Position numbers and translations under genes: made by a program
Shown here: positions 7,911 through 15,012 of the stretch, piece by piece
Position numbering within the stretch: the first letter of the stretch is position 1
Layout of the letters: each line of letters begins with the position of its first letter
The notes under the pieces: generated by a model
Told to the model about the DNA's origin: nothing
Database searches by the model: none
What the model saw: only the letters and a program-made list of their open reading frames with translations
Source: Clostridiales bacterium
GTDB taxonomy: Bacteria > Bacillota > Clostridia > Oscillospirales > Oscillospiraceae
DNA length: 37,157 nt
Reading direction: 5' to 3'
NCBI GenBank assembly: GCA_022764045.1
Contig: JALERU010000012.1
Location: 1 to 37,157 of the forward strand

Positions 7911-8495
7911 ATGAAAATAGTCTTAGCATCCCAATCTCCCCGCCGCCGCCAGCTGCTGGGGCAGATGGGACTGGAATTCACAACCAAATCGCCGGAGATC
8001 GACGAGGACGCCTTTCAGGGCCTCCAGGCCCAAGAGCTGGTCCAGACCCTCTCCCGGGAAAAGGCCCGCTGGATCGCTGGGCAGGTGGACCCCGACGCCA
8101 TCGTCATCGGGGCGGACACCGTGGTGGTCCGGGACGGGGTCATTTTGGGGAAACCCGCCGACGAGGCTCAGGCCGAGGCCATGCTGGCCTCCCTGTCCGG
8201 CCGGGACCACCAGGTGTGCACCGGGGTCACCGTCTGCCGGGGGGACAAGCTGGTCACCCAGGTGGAGGTCACCCAGGTGACCTTCCGTTCTCTGACTGCC
8301 CAGGAGATCCACCAGTACGTCTCCACCGGGGAGCCCATGGACAAGGCCGGGGCCTATGGCATCCAGGGCCTGGGAGGCCTGCTGGTGGCGGGCATCCGGG
8401 GGGACTACAGCAACGTGGTGGGCCTGCCCGTCTGCCGCTTGGGGCGGATGCTTCTGGACTTCGGCGTGGACTGCCTGGCGCTGGCCGGACGCTGA
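7911..8495 (+). CDS. maf: Maf family nucleotide pyrophosphatase
   Basis: 194 residues, full family length. Maf proteins hydrolyse non-canonical or excess nucleoside triphosphates (dTTP/UTP or m7GTP) to monophosphates and are linked to septum control. Motifs: S7-Q8-S9-P10-R11-R12-R13 at the N-terminus, the catalytic region GADTVV at 68-72 (D69 as general base) and GKP at 80-82, then SGRDHQVCTGVTV and the late STGEPMDKAGAYGIQGLGG. Position directly ahead of mreC is the classical maf-mre arrangement. ATG at 7911 has ACGGAGG in front. Confidence 0.93.
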   Translation: MKIVLASQSPRRRQLLGQMGLEFTTKSPEIDEDAFQGLQAQELVQTLSREKARWIAGQVDPDAIVIGADTVVVRDGVILGKPADEAQAEAMLASLSGRDHQVCTGVTVCRGDKLVTQVEVTQVTFRSLTAQEIHQYVSTGEPMDKAGAYGIQGLGGLLVAGIRGDYSNVVGLPVCRLGRMLLDFGVDCLALAGR

Positions 8496-8544
8496 GCCCT
8501 TTGGTGGGGCTCCGGCCCGGCCCGCGGGCGAGAAGGGACCTGCC

Positions 8545-9387
8545 GTGAAGGGATTTTTTCAACATACTTGGGTAAAACTCATTGCCGTGGCTCTGTCTCT
8601 GAGCCTCATCGCCGCAGCGGCGGCCCTGGTCCTGGACGGGACCTCGGCCCCCCTGCGGGGATTGGGAGAGAGGGTGTCACGGCCTTTTTCTCGCCTTTTT
8701 TCGGCCGCCGCCGGGAAACTTAGCCAGGGAGAGGACTATCTGAAAGGGGTCGCCGCCCTCCAGGCAGAAAACGACGCCCTGGAGCAGGCCCTGGCCGAGG
8801 CCAAACAGGCCGCCCGGACGGGGGAGCTGGCCACGGCGGAAAACGCCCGGCTGCGGTCTCTGCTGGGGTTGAAGGAGGCCGGACAGGACCTCACCCTCAC
8901 CGCCGCCTGGGTGGTGGCCCGGCCCGGGGACAACTGGCAGGGGGAGGTCACCATTGACCAGGGGTCCGAGGAGGGGGTCCGGGCGGGCCAGTGCGTGGTG
9001 GACGAGCACGGGGCCCTGGTGGGCCGGGTGAAGGAGACCGGGAAAACCTGGGCCGCCGTCACCCTCCTCTGGGACGGGGCCTTCCAGATGGCGGGCCAGG
9101 GGACCCAATCTGGGGTCTTAGGCACCCTGGAGGGGAAGCTGGACCTGCTGCCCCAGGGCAGCCTCGCCTTCTCCTGCCTCACCCAGGCCGACCCCGTCCA
9201 GGTGGGGGAGGAGATCGTCACCTTCGCCGCCCAGGAGAGCTACCCCTCGGGGCTGGTGGTGGGGACGGTGGCCTCCCTGACCACCGACCCCGGCGGGCTC
9301 ACCCGCTCGGCCATCCTCACCCCGGCGGCGGACCTGCACAAGCTGTCTGAGGTCTTCGTGGTCACTTCCTTCCGGGAGGACCGGTGA
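8545..9387 (+). CDS. mreC: Rod shape-determining protein MreC
   Basis: 280 residues from GTG at 8545, preceded by AGAAGGGA; longer upstream readings overlap maf and are not needed. MreC is a bitopic membrane protein that forms filaments and links MreB to cell-wall enzymes. A single membrane segment spans about residues 10-31, a coiled coil about 60-100 (ALQAENDALEQALAEAKQ), then two beta domains with the family pattern NWQGEVTIDQGSEEGVRAGQCVVDEHGALVGRV and the late PSGLVVGTV. mreB is not in the window. Its TGA overlaps the mreD ATG. The 49-base gap after maf and the same direction indicate one operon. Confidence 0.92.
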   Translation: MKGFFQHTWVKLIAVALSLSLIAAAAALVLDGTSAPLRGLGERVSRPFSRLFSAAAGKLSQGEDYLKGVAALQAENDALEQALAEAKQAARTGELATAENARLRSLLGLKEAGQDLTLTAAWVVARPGDNWQGEVTIDQGSEEGVRAGQCVVDEHGALVGRVKETGKTWAAVTLLWDGAFQMAGQGTQSGVLGTLEGKLDLLPQGSLAFSCLTQADPVQVGEEIVTFAAQESYPSGLVVGTVASLTTDPGGLTRSAILTPAADLHKLSEVFVVTSFREDR

Positions 9388-9875
9388 TGGGCCGCCCCCG
9401 TCTGTACCTGGCCACCGCCCTGGCTTTCCTGGTGGAGTGGGAGGTCCTCACCCACGTCTCCCTGCTGGGGGTCCACCCCCGGCTCCTGCCCGCCCTGGTG
9501 TACCTGGTGGGCGTCTCCGCCGGAGCTGACCGGGGGGCGGAATGTGGATTATTTGCCGGGGCCCTGTGCTACCTCACCGGCGGCACCCCCTGGCAGATGG
9601 CCCTTTTCACCCTGCTGGGGGGGATTTCCGGCGCGGTTTTCCACACAATGGAGGGCTTCTGGGGAAAGTGGCTCCTCTGCCTGCCCGCCCTGGCGGGGTG
9701 GGTGGGGCTTTTGCTGCTGGGCCACTGCCTGGGGGGCGTCAGCCTTGCCGCCGGGCTGCGGGTGGCCGGGGCGGAGCTTCTGCTGGCCGTTGTCTGCTTC
9801 CCGGGGGCGGCGCTGCTGCTGTGGCAGCCCCGCCCCCGGCGGAGGGGGAGGGTCCGGCGGCTTAGGGGGAGGTAG
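9387..9875 (+). CDS. mreD: Rod shape-determining protein MreD
   Basis: 162 residues, family size about 160-170. MreD is an integral membrane partner of MreC in the elongasome. Four to five hydrophobic segments are visible (about 6-24, 27-46, 52-75, 90-112, 116-140), with the end GAALLLWQPRPRRRGRVRRLRGR strongly basic and cytoplasmic. ATG at 9387 overlaps the mreC stop in TGATG; a GTG one codon earlier is possible. Sequence alone is weakly conserved in this family, so the call rests on size, hydrophobicity and position between mreC and the penicillin-binding protein. Confidence 0.85.
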   Translation: MGRPRLYLATALAFLVEWEVLTHVSLLGVHPRLLPALVYLVGVSAGADRGAECGLFAGALCYLTGGTPWQMALFTLLGGISGAVFHTMEGFWGKWLLCLPALAGWVGLLLLGHCLGGVSLAAGLRVAGAELLLAVVCFPGAALLLWQPRPRRRGRVRRLRGR

Positions 9876-10224
9876 TCCTGCCCTATGCGCAGGGGGCCGG
9901 CCCTTGTGGGGCCGGGACGATGCGCTGGCAGACCCTGCCAGGGAGGCCGCCTGGGACTCGCTAAGAGCCGGGCTGCGCCCGGTTGCTCCCTTCCATGGCG
10001 CCTGCGGGCGCTCATGCCCGGCGGGGGCCCCATTTCTCTGGAGAAATGGGGGAAAGAGCACCAAGGGGGAGGAGTTTCCTCCCCCTTGGAACCCCCTTAG
10101 TTGGTTTTTTGAAACCTATATGTATGTGGTTATATATAAATTAAGTGGCCTGTGGCCCTCTCTTTGGAAGGCCGTCCAAAGCGCGCCCACCGGCTGGGCG
10201 CGCGGGGGCGTGGGTGGGTACCCT
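9876..10224 (+). repeat. Family C repeat, copy C1 (contains inverted module D3 at 9950-10016)
   Basis: Starts at the mreD stop. Landmarks shared with C2 and C3 are the hairpin CCCATTTCTC-TG-GAGAAATGGG (10029-10050) followed by GGAAAGAGCACCA, and with C2 the block GGAAGGCCGTCCAAAGCGCGC near 10166-10186. Module D, known from the B copies, is present inverted at 9950-10016. An A/T-rich tract with TATATGTATGTGGTTATATA lies at about 10118-10137. Confidence 0.75.
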
Positions 10225-10520
10225 TCGGGAGGGGTTGGTGGAGCTATTCCCTACGCCGTGGAAACCTCAACGCACGCCCTCATCCGACCCGGCCTCCGGC
10301 CGGCCCACCTTCCCCCCCCAGGGGAAGGCGATTGGCAAGCCCTGTGGGGCTTACTGTAGAAGCCTACCATAGCAAAAACCACAACGTAGCCTAATAGCGT
10401 AGGCTTCCCCTCGGGGGGAAGCTGTCAGCGCAGCTGACTGATGAGGGGGCGATGTGGAGTACCGGCGGGTAGAAAAATCCCGTCGCCACCTTCCACCGTG
10501 GCAGGTTTCCACCCCACCTC
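10225..10520 (-). repeat. Family A structured repeat, copy A4 (reverse orientation)
   Basis: Core 10275-10451, reverse of A1: CGCCCTCATCCGACCCGG ... GCTGTCAGCGCAGCTGAC ... GATGAGGGGGCG. The GGCC hairpin reads GGCCTCCGGCCGGCC. The right flank ends about 40 bases before the penicillin-binding-protein ribosome site. Confidence 0.85.
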
Positions 10521-10569
10521 CTCCCCGCGCCCCTCACCGGGGGCCAAATTCTTCTAAGGAGCTGATCTT

Positions 10570-12255
10570 ATGCCCCCCCGCCGCCTCACCGCCGCCGCCG
10601 GCTTCTTCGCCGTGCTCCTGGTCACCTTTACCTGCCTGCTCTGGCACCTGCAAATCACCGCTGGGGCCGCCTATTACGCCAAATCCCAGCGGAGCATTGC
10701 CCAGGTGGAGTCCGTCCCCGCCGCCCGAGGTAGACTCCTGGACCGCAATGGCAACGTCTTGGCTCAGGACCAGGTGACTTGGTCCGTGGTGGTAGCCGAG
10801 GACGCGGAGGACCCTGTCCGCCAGCGTCTGGAAACCCTCTGTCGGGAGGAAGACGTGGACTGGTCGGGCAAGGGGGCCATCCAGAACGCCACCTCCCGCC
10901 TCCTGGCCCGGATCACTGAGGAGGGCTTGCCGGGGGTCACCTTCACCCCGGCGGTCCAGCGGCTGGGCGGGGAGACCCTGGCCCCCCATCTCCTGGGCCG
11001 GGTGGGGCAGATGAGCCCCCAGGAGTGGGAGACCTATCAGGACCAGGGCTACGCCATGGACGAGCGGGTGGGAAAGGACGGGGCCGAGGGGGCCTTTGAG
11101 GCCCAGCTCCATGGCACCCCCGGACGGAAGGTGCTGGAAACCGATGCCTCCGGCCGGGTCACCGGGGAAGACTATGCCGTCCAGCCCCAGGCGGGCCGGG
11201 ACGTGAAGCTCACCCTGGACCGGGACCTGCAGGAGGCCGCCCAAGCCGCCCTGTCGGCCTTTTTAGACCGCCACCCCCAGGCCACCGGCGGGGCGCTGGT
11301 GGCCTTGGACGTGACCGACGGCGGGGTGCTGGCTATGGCCAGTGAGCCGGGCTATGACACAGCCTCCTTCTCCGCCGACTACGCCGCCCTGTCGGCCGAC
11401 CCCGCCCATCCCCTGATGAACCGGGCCATCCAAGGGCTCTACGCCCCCGGGTCCACCTTCAAGCTGGTCACCGCCGCAGCAGCCTTGGAGGAGGGCTTTC
11501 TCACCCCCGAGACCCAGATTTTAGACACCGGCCGCTACACCTATTACAAAAGCCCCCAGCCCCAGTGCTGGCTCTACCGCCAGGAGGGGAGGACCCACGG
11601 CCTGGAAACCGTCACCGAGGCCATCACCGACTCCTGCAACATCTTCTTCTACGACGCCGGCCGCCGGGTGGGCATCGAGACCTTGGGCCAATACGCCCAC
11701 GCCCTGGGCCTGGGGGAGAAGACGGGCATTGAGCTGGCCGGGGAAAAGGCCGGCGTGGTAGCCGGGCCGGATTACACAGAGTCCATCGGGGGCCAGTGGT
11801 ATGAGGGCAGCGTCCTCTCCGCCGCCATCGGCCAGGAGAACAACCGCTTCACCCCCCTCCAGCTGGCCCACATGACCGCCACCCTGGTGGGGGACGGCAA
11901 CCGCTGGCAGGTCCACCTGCTGGAGCAGGCGGCGGGGGAGGCCCCCTATCAGCCCGTCAGCCTGGGCCGTGTCCAACTGAGTCAGGAAAACGTGGCCGCC
12001 ATCAAGGAGGGCATGCTGGGGGTGACCCAGTCGGGGTCCCTGGCGTCGGCCTTCCGGTCCCTCCCCGTCCAGGCCGGGGCCAAAACGGGATCGGCCCAGG
12101 TGGCGGGGAAGGAGAATTCCAACGCCGTCCTGGTGGCCTTTGCCCCCTATGAGGACCCGGAGATCGCCCTGGCCATCGTGGTGGAGCAGGGGGGCTCGGG
12201 GTCCGGGCTGGGGGAGGTGGCAGCCCAGGTGCTGGGGGCCTTTTTGGGTGAGTGA
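10570..12255 (+). CDS. mrdA: Class B penicillin-binding protein (PBP2/MrdA type transpeptidase)
   Basis: 561 residues. A peptidoglycan transpeptidase of the lateral wall machinery is expected. One membrane anchor at about residues 10-30; the dimerisation domain begins with SIAQVESVPAARGRLLDRNG. The transpeptidase domain carries S295-T-F-K298 (acylation site, in YAPGSTFKLVTAAAAL), S355-C-N357 and K505-T-G507, all three penicillin motifs. It is shorter than many MrdA proteins (around 600-700), with a compact N-terminal part. ATG at 10570 has AAGGAG in front. It follows mreCD as usual, but with repeats C1 and A4 in between, so it may have its own promoter or depend on read-through. SpoVD or another class B protein is the alternative. 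Confidence 0.88.
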   Translation: MPPRRLTAAAGFFAVLLVTFTCLLWHLQITAGAAYYAKSQRSIAQVESVPAARGRLLDRNGNVLAQDQVTWSVVVAEDAEDPVRQRLETLCREEDVDWSGKGAIQNATSRLLARITEEGLPGVTFTPAVQRLGGETLAPHLLGRVGQMSPQEWETYQDQGYAMDERVGKDGAEGAFEAQLHGTPGRKVLETDASGRVTGEDYAVQPQAGRDVKLTLDRDLQEAAQAALSAFLDRHPQATGGALVALDVTDGGVLAMASEPGYDTASFSADYAALSADPAHPLMNRAIQGLYAPGSTFKLVTAAAALEEGFLTPETQILDTGRYTYYKSPQPQCWLYRQEGRTHGLETVTEAITDSCNIFFYDAGRRVGIETLGQYAHALGLGEKTGIELAGEKAGVVAGPDYTESIGGQWYEGSVLSAAIGQENNRFTPLQLAHMTATLVGDGNRWQVHLLEQAAGEAPYQPVSLGRVQLSQENVAAIKEGMLGVTQSGSLASAFRSLPVQAGAKTGSAQVAGKENSNAVLVAFAPYEDPEIALAIVVEQGGSGSGLGEVAAQVLGAFLGE

Positions 12256-12256
12256 G

Positions 12257-12514
12257 TTGGTGGGGCTGCTACCCACGCCGAGGAATCCTCCAGGCTCGCC
12301 CTCATCCGACCCGGCCTCCGGTCGGCCCACCTTCCCCCCAGGGGAAGGCGATTGGCAAACCCTGCATGGCTTATGTAGAAAAATACCGTAGCAATCACCC
12401 CAACGTAGCATAGCACGCAGGCTTCCCCTCGGGGGGAAGCTGGCACCGAAGGTGACTGATGAGGGGGCGATCTGGAGTATCGGTGGGTAGAAGAATCCCG
12501 TTGCCACCTTAGGC
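12257..12514 (-). repeat. Family A structured repeat, copy A5 (first unit of tandem pair)
   Basis: Begins at the stop codon of the penicillin-binding protein. Core 12297-12469. The small hairpin near its right end is CACC-GA-AGGTG instead of GTCAGC-GCA-GCTGAC. Followed head to tail by A6 with a 257-bp period. Confidence 0.85.
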
Positions 12515-12805
12515 CGGTGCGTCTATTACCAACGCCGAGGAATCCTCCAGGCCCGCCCTCATCCGACCCGGCCCGTAGGGCCGGCCTACCTTCCCCCCCA
12601 GGGGAAGGCGATTGGCAAAGCCTGTGGGGCTTATGTAGAAAACTACCGTAGCAAAAACCACAACGTAGCAAAGCACGTAGGCTTCCCCTTGGGGGTCGAA
12701 CTGTCCGGGGGACAGTTCGATTTAATCCAATGCGAAGCCACCTTAAATTATAGCTGTCAGCGCAGCTGACTGATGAGGGGGCGATCTGGAATATCGTCGG
12801 GGAGA
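12515..12805 (-). repeat. Family A structured repeat, copy A6 (second unit of tandem pair) with nested module
   Basis: Core 12554-12783. The GCTTCCCC/GGGGAAGC hairpin is interrupted at its G-run by an insert at about 12696-12751 with the stem TCGAACTGTCC / GGACAGTTCGA. Compared with the inserts in A3 and A8 the third base pair is exchanged C-G to G-C on both arms. Confidence 0.85.
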
Positions 12806-12873
12806 AGAACCCCCGTTTCTGGTTTCTTTCTCCAAATAATCGGAGAGACCCTGTCAAAAATTTTCCTTTTTTC

Positions 12874-12889
12874 GGAATGGATTCATTCC
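12874..12889. promoter_or_regulatory. Short inverted repeat, possible operator
   Basis: GGAATG-GATT-CATTCC lies 25 bases upstream of the TATGAT hexamer at 12911-12916 that could serve as -10 box of the next gene. No matching regulator is visible; function is a guess. Confidence 0.35.
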
Positions 12890-12898
12890 AAAAAAATC

Positions 12899-12954
12899 GC
12901 TCCTTTTTGATATGATAGCGCCGAAAAAACTCGGACCTCATCTCAAAAAGGAGC
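12899..12954. promoter_or_regulatory. 12-bp inverted repeat that covers a ribosome binding site
   Basis: GCTCCTTTTTGA at 12899-12910 is perfectly complementary to TCAAAAAGGAGC at 12943-12954, and the right arm contains the AAAAAGGAG ribosome site of the ORF starting at 12962. If transcribed from upstream the stem would hide the site. A transcript starting from TATGAT (12911) would lack the left arm and be free, so translation could depend on which promoter is used. Confidence 0.5.
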
Positions 12955-12961
12955 TTTTGTT

Positions 12962-13218
12962 ATGGAATCCAACGAATCTTTGCCCGAAACCCTTGCCGCC
13001 CAAATCAATGCCCTCCTGCCCAGGAAACGGGCGGCCCGTTTGGCTTTCGTGACCCATATGGATCTGGTGGACCGGCTCATCGACGTCTCTTTTGCACCCG
13101 AAAGGAGTGGGAAGCGGCCCTGGCCGATGCCCGGGCCTGCGGCGACGATGTTTTGACCATCCTTCTCCTTTACCAAGACCTGCACGGGCACGTGCTGGAG
13201 GGGGAAGATCAAATCTAA
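12962..13218 (+). pseudogene. Small unknown protein interrupted by a -1 frameshift
   Basis: ATG at 12962 with AAAAAGGAG upstream opens MESNESLPETLAAQINALLPRKR... in one frame, which after about residue 43 turns into an unnatural Pro/Arg-rich tail that stops at 13156. In the -1 frame the sequence from about 13093 reads CTRKEWEAALADARACGDDV and continues as a helical, well-formed C-terminus to TAA at 13216-13218. Joining the two at the TTTT run (13090-13093) gives a protein of about 85 residues. A lost T in the run, a sequencing error or recoding would all explain it. I do not recognise the family. It precedes the SCP2-like operon by about 110 bases and may have been its first gene. Confidence 0.6.
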
Positions 13219-13220
13219 TC

Positions 13221-13250
13221 AAAGTTGGGAGCCCGGCGGGTCCAAAATTT
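13221..13250 (+). repeat. Family B end fragment
   Basis: AAAGTTGGGAGCCCGGCGGG followed by TCCAAAATTT matches the terminal hairpin of the B repeats (closest to B2, 2521-2550). Only this last hairpin is present, directly after the frameshifted ORF. Confidence 0.65.
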
Positions 13251-13329
13251 CATAACCCCGAAAACCTTGCAATCCGACCTGTTTTGCAGTATCCTAAAGG
13301 GTAATAAAACCCAAAGGAGGGATGGAAGG

Positions 13330-13818
13330 ATGGCCTATGGATCGGCCAAAATGTGTCTGCAATGCGCCACCTGCAGCATGGTGTCCACCTGCCTGTTTCG
13401 GGCGCTGAAGTTTTTGTCCTGCCGGGACAGCCGGGTGAAACAGGAGTCCTGCCAGTGGCCCAAGGGGAAGACCCTGCGCCTGGAGATCCCCGGCGCCAAG
13501 GGCTTTACGGTGACGGGCACCGAGGAGGGCTTCCGCAAGCTCCCCCAGGACACCCCCGGGGACGTGACCATTCGCTTTAAGAGCCCCGACGACGCCTTCC
13601 GGGTCTTTACCGGGCAGATCGGCATCGCTCAGGCTTACGCCCAGCACCGGTTCACCCTGCGGGGCAATATGGGCCTGGCCATGCCCTTTGTCCGATGCGT
13701 GGACATCACAGAGGGGTACCTATTCCCCTGGGTGTTAGCCAGGCGTATCCTAAAACGACGACCAAAAAAGGAAGTATCCACCGCCCGGGTCTACCTGGCG
13801 GTGCTGTTCGGGAGGTAA
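13330..13818 (+). CDS. Cysteine-rich SCP2-like (sterol carrier/lipid-binding fold) protein
   Basis: 162 residues from ATG 13330, preceded by AAAGGAGG; an earlier in-frame ATG at 13225 lies in the B fragment and is unlikely. Residues about 65-130 (PGDVTIRFKSPDDAFRVFTG ... YAQHRFTLRGNMGLAMPFVR) resemble the SCP2 lipid-binding fold, where a strand with a fixed RG.. turn follows the helix. The N-terminus holds C9, C12, C15, C21, C31 and C41, the first four as C-x2-C-x2-C-x5-C, which could bind metal or an iron-sulfur cluster. No membrane segment. Gap to the alcohol dehydrogenase is 6 bases, so the two are co-transcribed. A role presenting a hydrophobic alcohol or aldehyde to the partner enzymes is inference; the SCP2 match is by eye. 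Confidence 0.6.
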   Translation: MAYGSAKMCLQCATCSMVSTCLFRALKFLSCRDSRVKQESCQWPKGKTLRLEIPGAKGFTVTGTEEGFRKLPQDTPGDVTIRFKSPDDAFRVFTGQIGIAQAYAQHRFTLRGNMGLAMPFVRCVDITEGYLFPWVLARRILKRRPKKEVSTARVYLAVLFGR

Positions 13819-13824
13819 TGTACC

Positions 13825-15012
13825 ATGTCTGCCTATTATGAATTTAAGCTGCCCGCCAAGATCCTCTCCGGCGCCGGGGCCCTGGAGCACATCCCCCACG
13901 AGCTGGAAGGGCTGGGGGCCCGCCGCCCTCTGCTCCTCAGCGACCAGGGCCTGGAGCAGGTGGGCACCGTGAAAGTGGTCCAGGCCGCCCTGCGCCAGGG
14001 GGGCATGGAGGCTGCGGAGACCTTTTGCCACATCCCCCCGGACTCCTCCATTGAGGTGGTGAACCAGATCGCCTCCCTCTACCGCCAGACCAAGTGCGAC
14101 AGCCTCATCGCCCTGGGCGGCGGGTCGGTGATCGACACCGCCAAGGGGGTGGGGATGGTCCTGGCCCAGGCGGGGAGCGACCTGCTGGACTCCGCCGGCT
14201 GCGAGGTACTGCCCCGGGGAGAGCACGTCCCCTTTGTGGCCGTGCCCACCACCGCCGGCACCGGCAGCGAGGCCACCATGGTGGCCGTGGTCTCCAACCC
14301 CGCCGTCCAGGTGAAGATGGAGTTTCTCAGCTACCACCTCCTCCCCGACGTGGCCGTGCTGGACCCCCGGATGACCGAGACCCTGCCCCCCCGGATCACC
14401 GCCTCCACGGGCTTCGACGCTCTGGTCCACGCCATCGAGGCGGCCACCTGCCTCCAGCGCAACCCGGTGAGCGATTCCTTCGCCGAAAAGGCCATCCAGC
14501 AGATCGTCCGGGCCCTGCCTCTGGCGGTGAAAAACGGCAAGGACAAAAAGGCCCGCATGGCCATGGCCAATGGCAGCCTGCTGGCCGGGGCGGCCTTTTC
14601 CAACTCCATGGTGGGCCTGGTCCACGCCATCGGCCACGCCCTGGGCGGGGTGTGCCACGTGGCCCACGGGGACGCCATGACCATCCTGCTGCCGGCGGTG
14701 ATGGAGTATAACCTGGACAAGTGCCGCGGGCGTTATGGGGAGCTGCTGCTCTATGTGGCCGGCCCCGAGGTCTACGCCGCCACCCCCGAGGACCAGCGGC
14801 CCCAGAAGACCATCGACACCCTGGTGGCCCTGCGCCAGCAGCTGGCGGAACAGACCGGCCTGCCCACCACCCTGTCCCAGACGGGCCGGGTGAAGAAGGA
14901 GGACTTCGAGGCCGTGGCCCGGACCGCCCTGAACGACGGGGCCATTATTGTGAACCCCGCCGAGGCAAATTTTGACGAAATCATCGGCATTCTCAAGGAG
15001 GTGTGGGCATGA
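13825..15012 (+). CDS. Iron-containing (group III) alcohol dehydrogenase
   Basis: 395 residues, family size about 380-400. NAD(P)H-dependent interconversion of an alcohol and an aldehyde in the cytoplasm. The nucleotide motif GGGSVIDTAKG is at 98-108; likely iron ligands are D198 and H202 (GFDALVHAIEA), H267 (VHAIGHALGG) and H281 (VAHGDAM), with the spacing known from FucO. PTTAGTGSEAT at 141-151 is also typical. ATG at 13825 is 6 bases after the SCP2-like gene, and the aldehyde dehydrogenase start overlaps its stop. Substrate cannot be read from sequence; the pairing suggests stepwise oxidation of an alcohol to an acid or the reverse. Confidence 0.92.
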   Translation: MSAYYEFKLPAKILSGAGALEHIPHELEGLGARRPLLLSDQGLEQVGTVKVVQAALRQGGMEAAETFCHIPPDSSIEVVNQIASLYRQTKCDSLIALGGGSVIDTAKGVGMVLAQAGSDLLDSAGCEVLPRGEHVPFVAVPTTAGTGSEATMVAVVSNPAVQVKMEFLSYHLLPDVAVLDPRMTETLPPRITASTGFDALVHAIEAATCLQRNPVSDSFAEKAIQQIVRALPLAVKNGKDKKARMAMANGSLLAGAAFSNSMVGLVHAIGHALGGVCHVAHGDAMTILLPAVMEYNLDKCRGRYGELLLYVAGPEVYAATPEDQRPQKTIDTLVALRQQLAEQTGLPTTLSQTGRVKKEDFEAVARTALNDGAIIVNPAEANFDEIIGILKEVWA

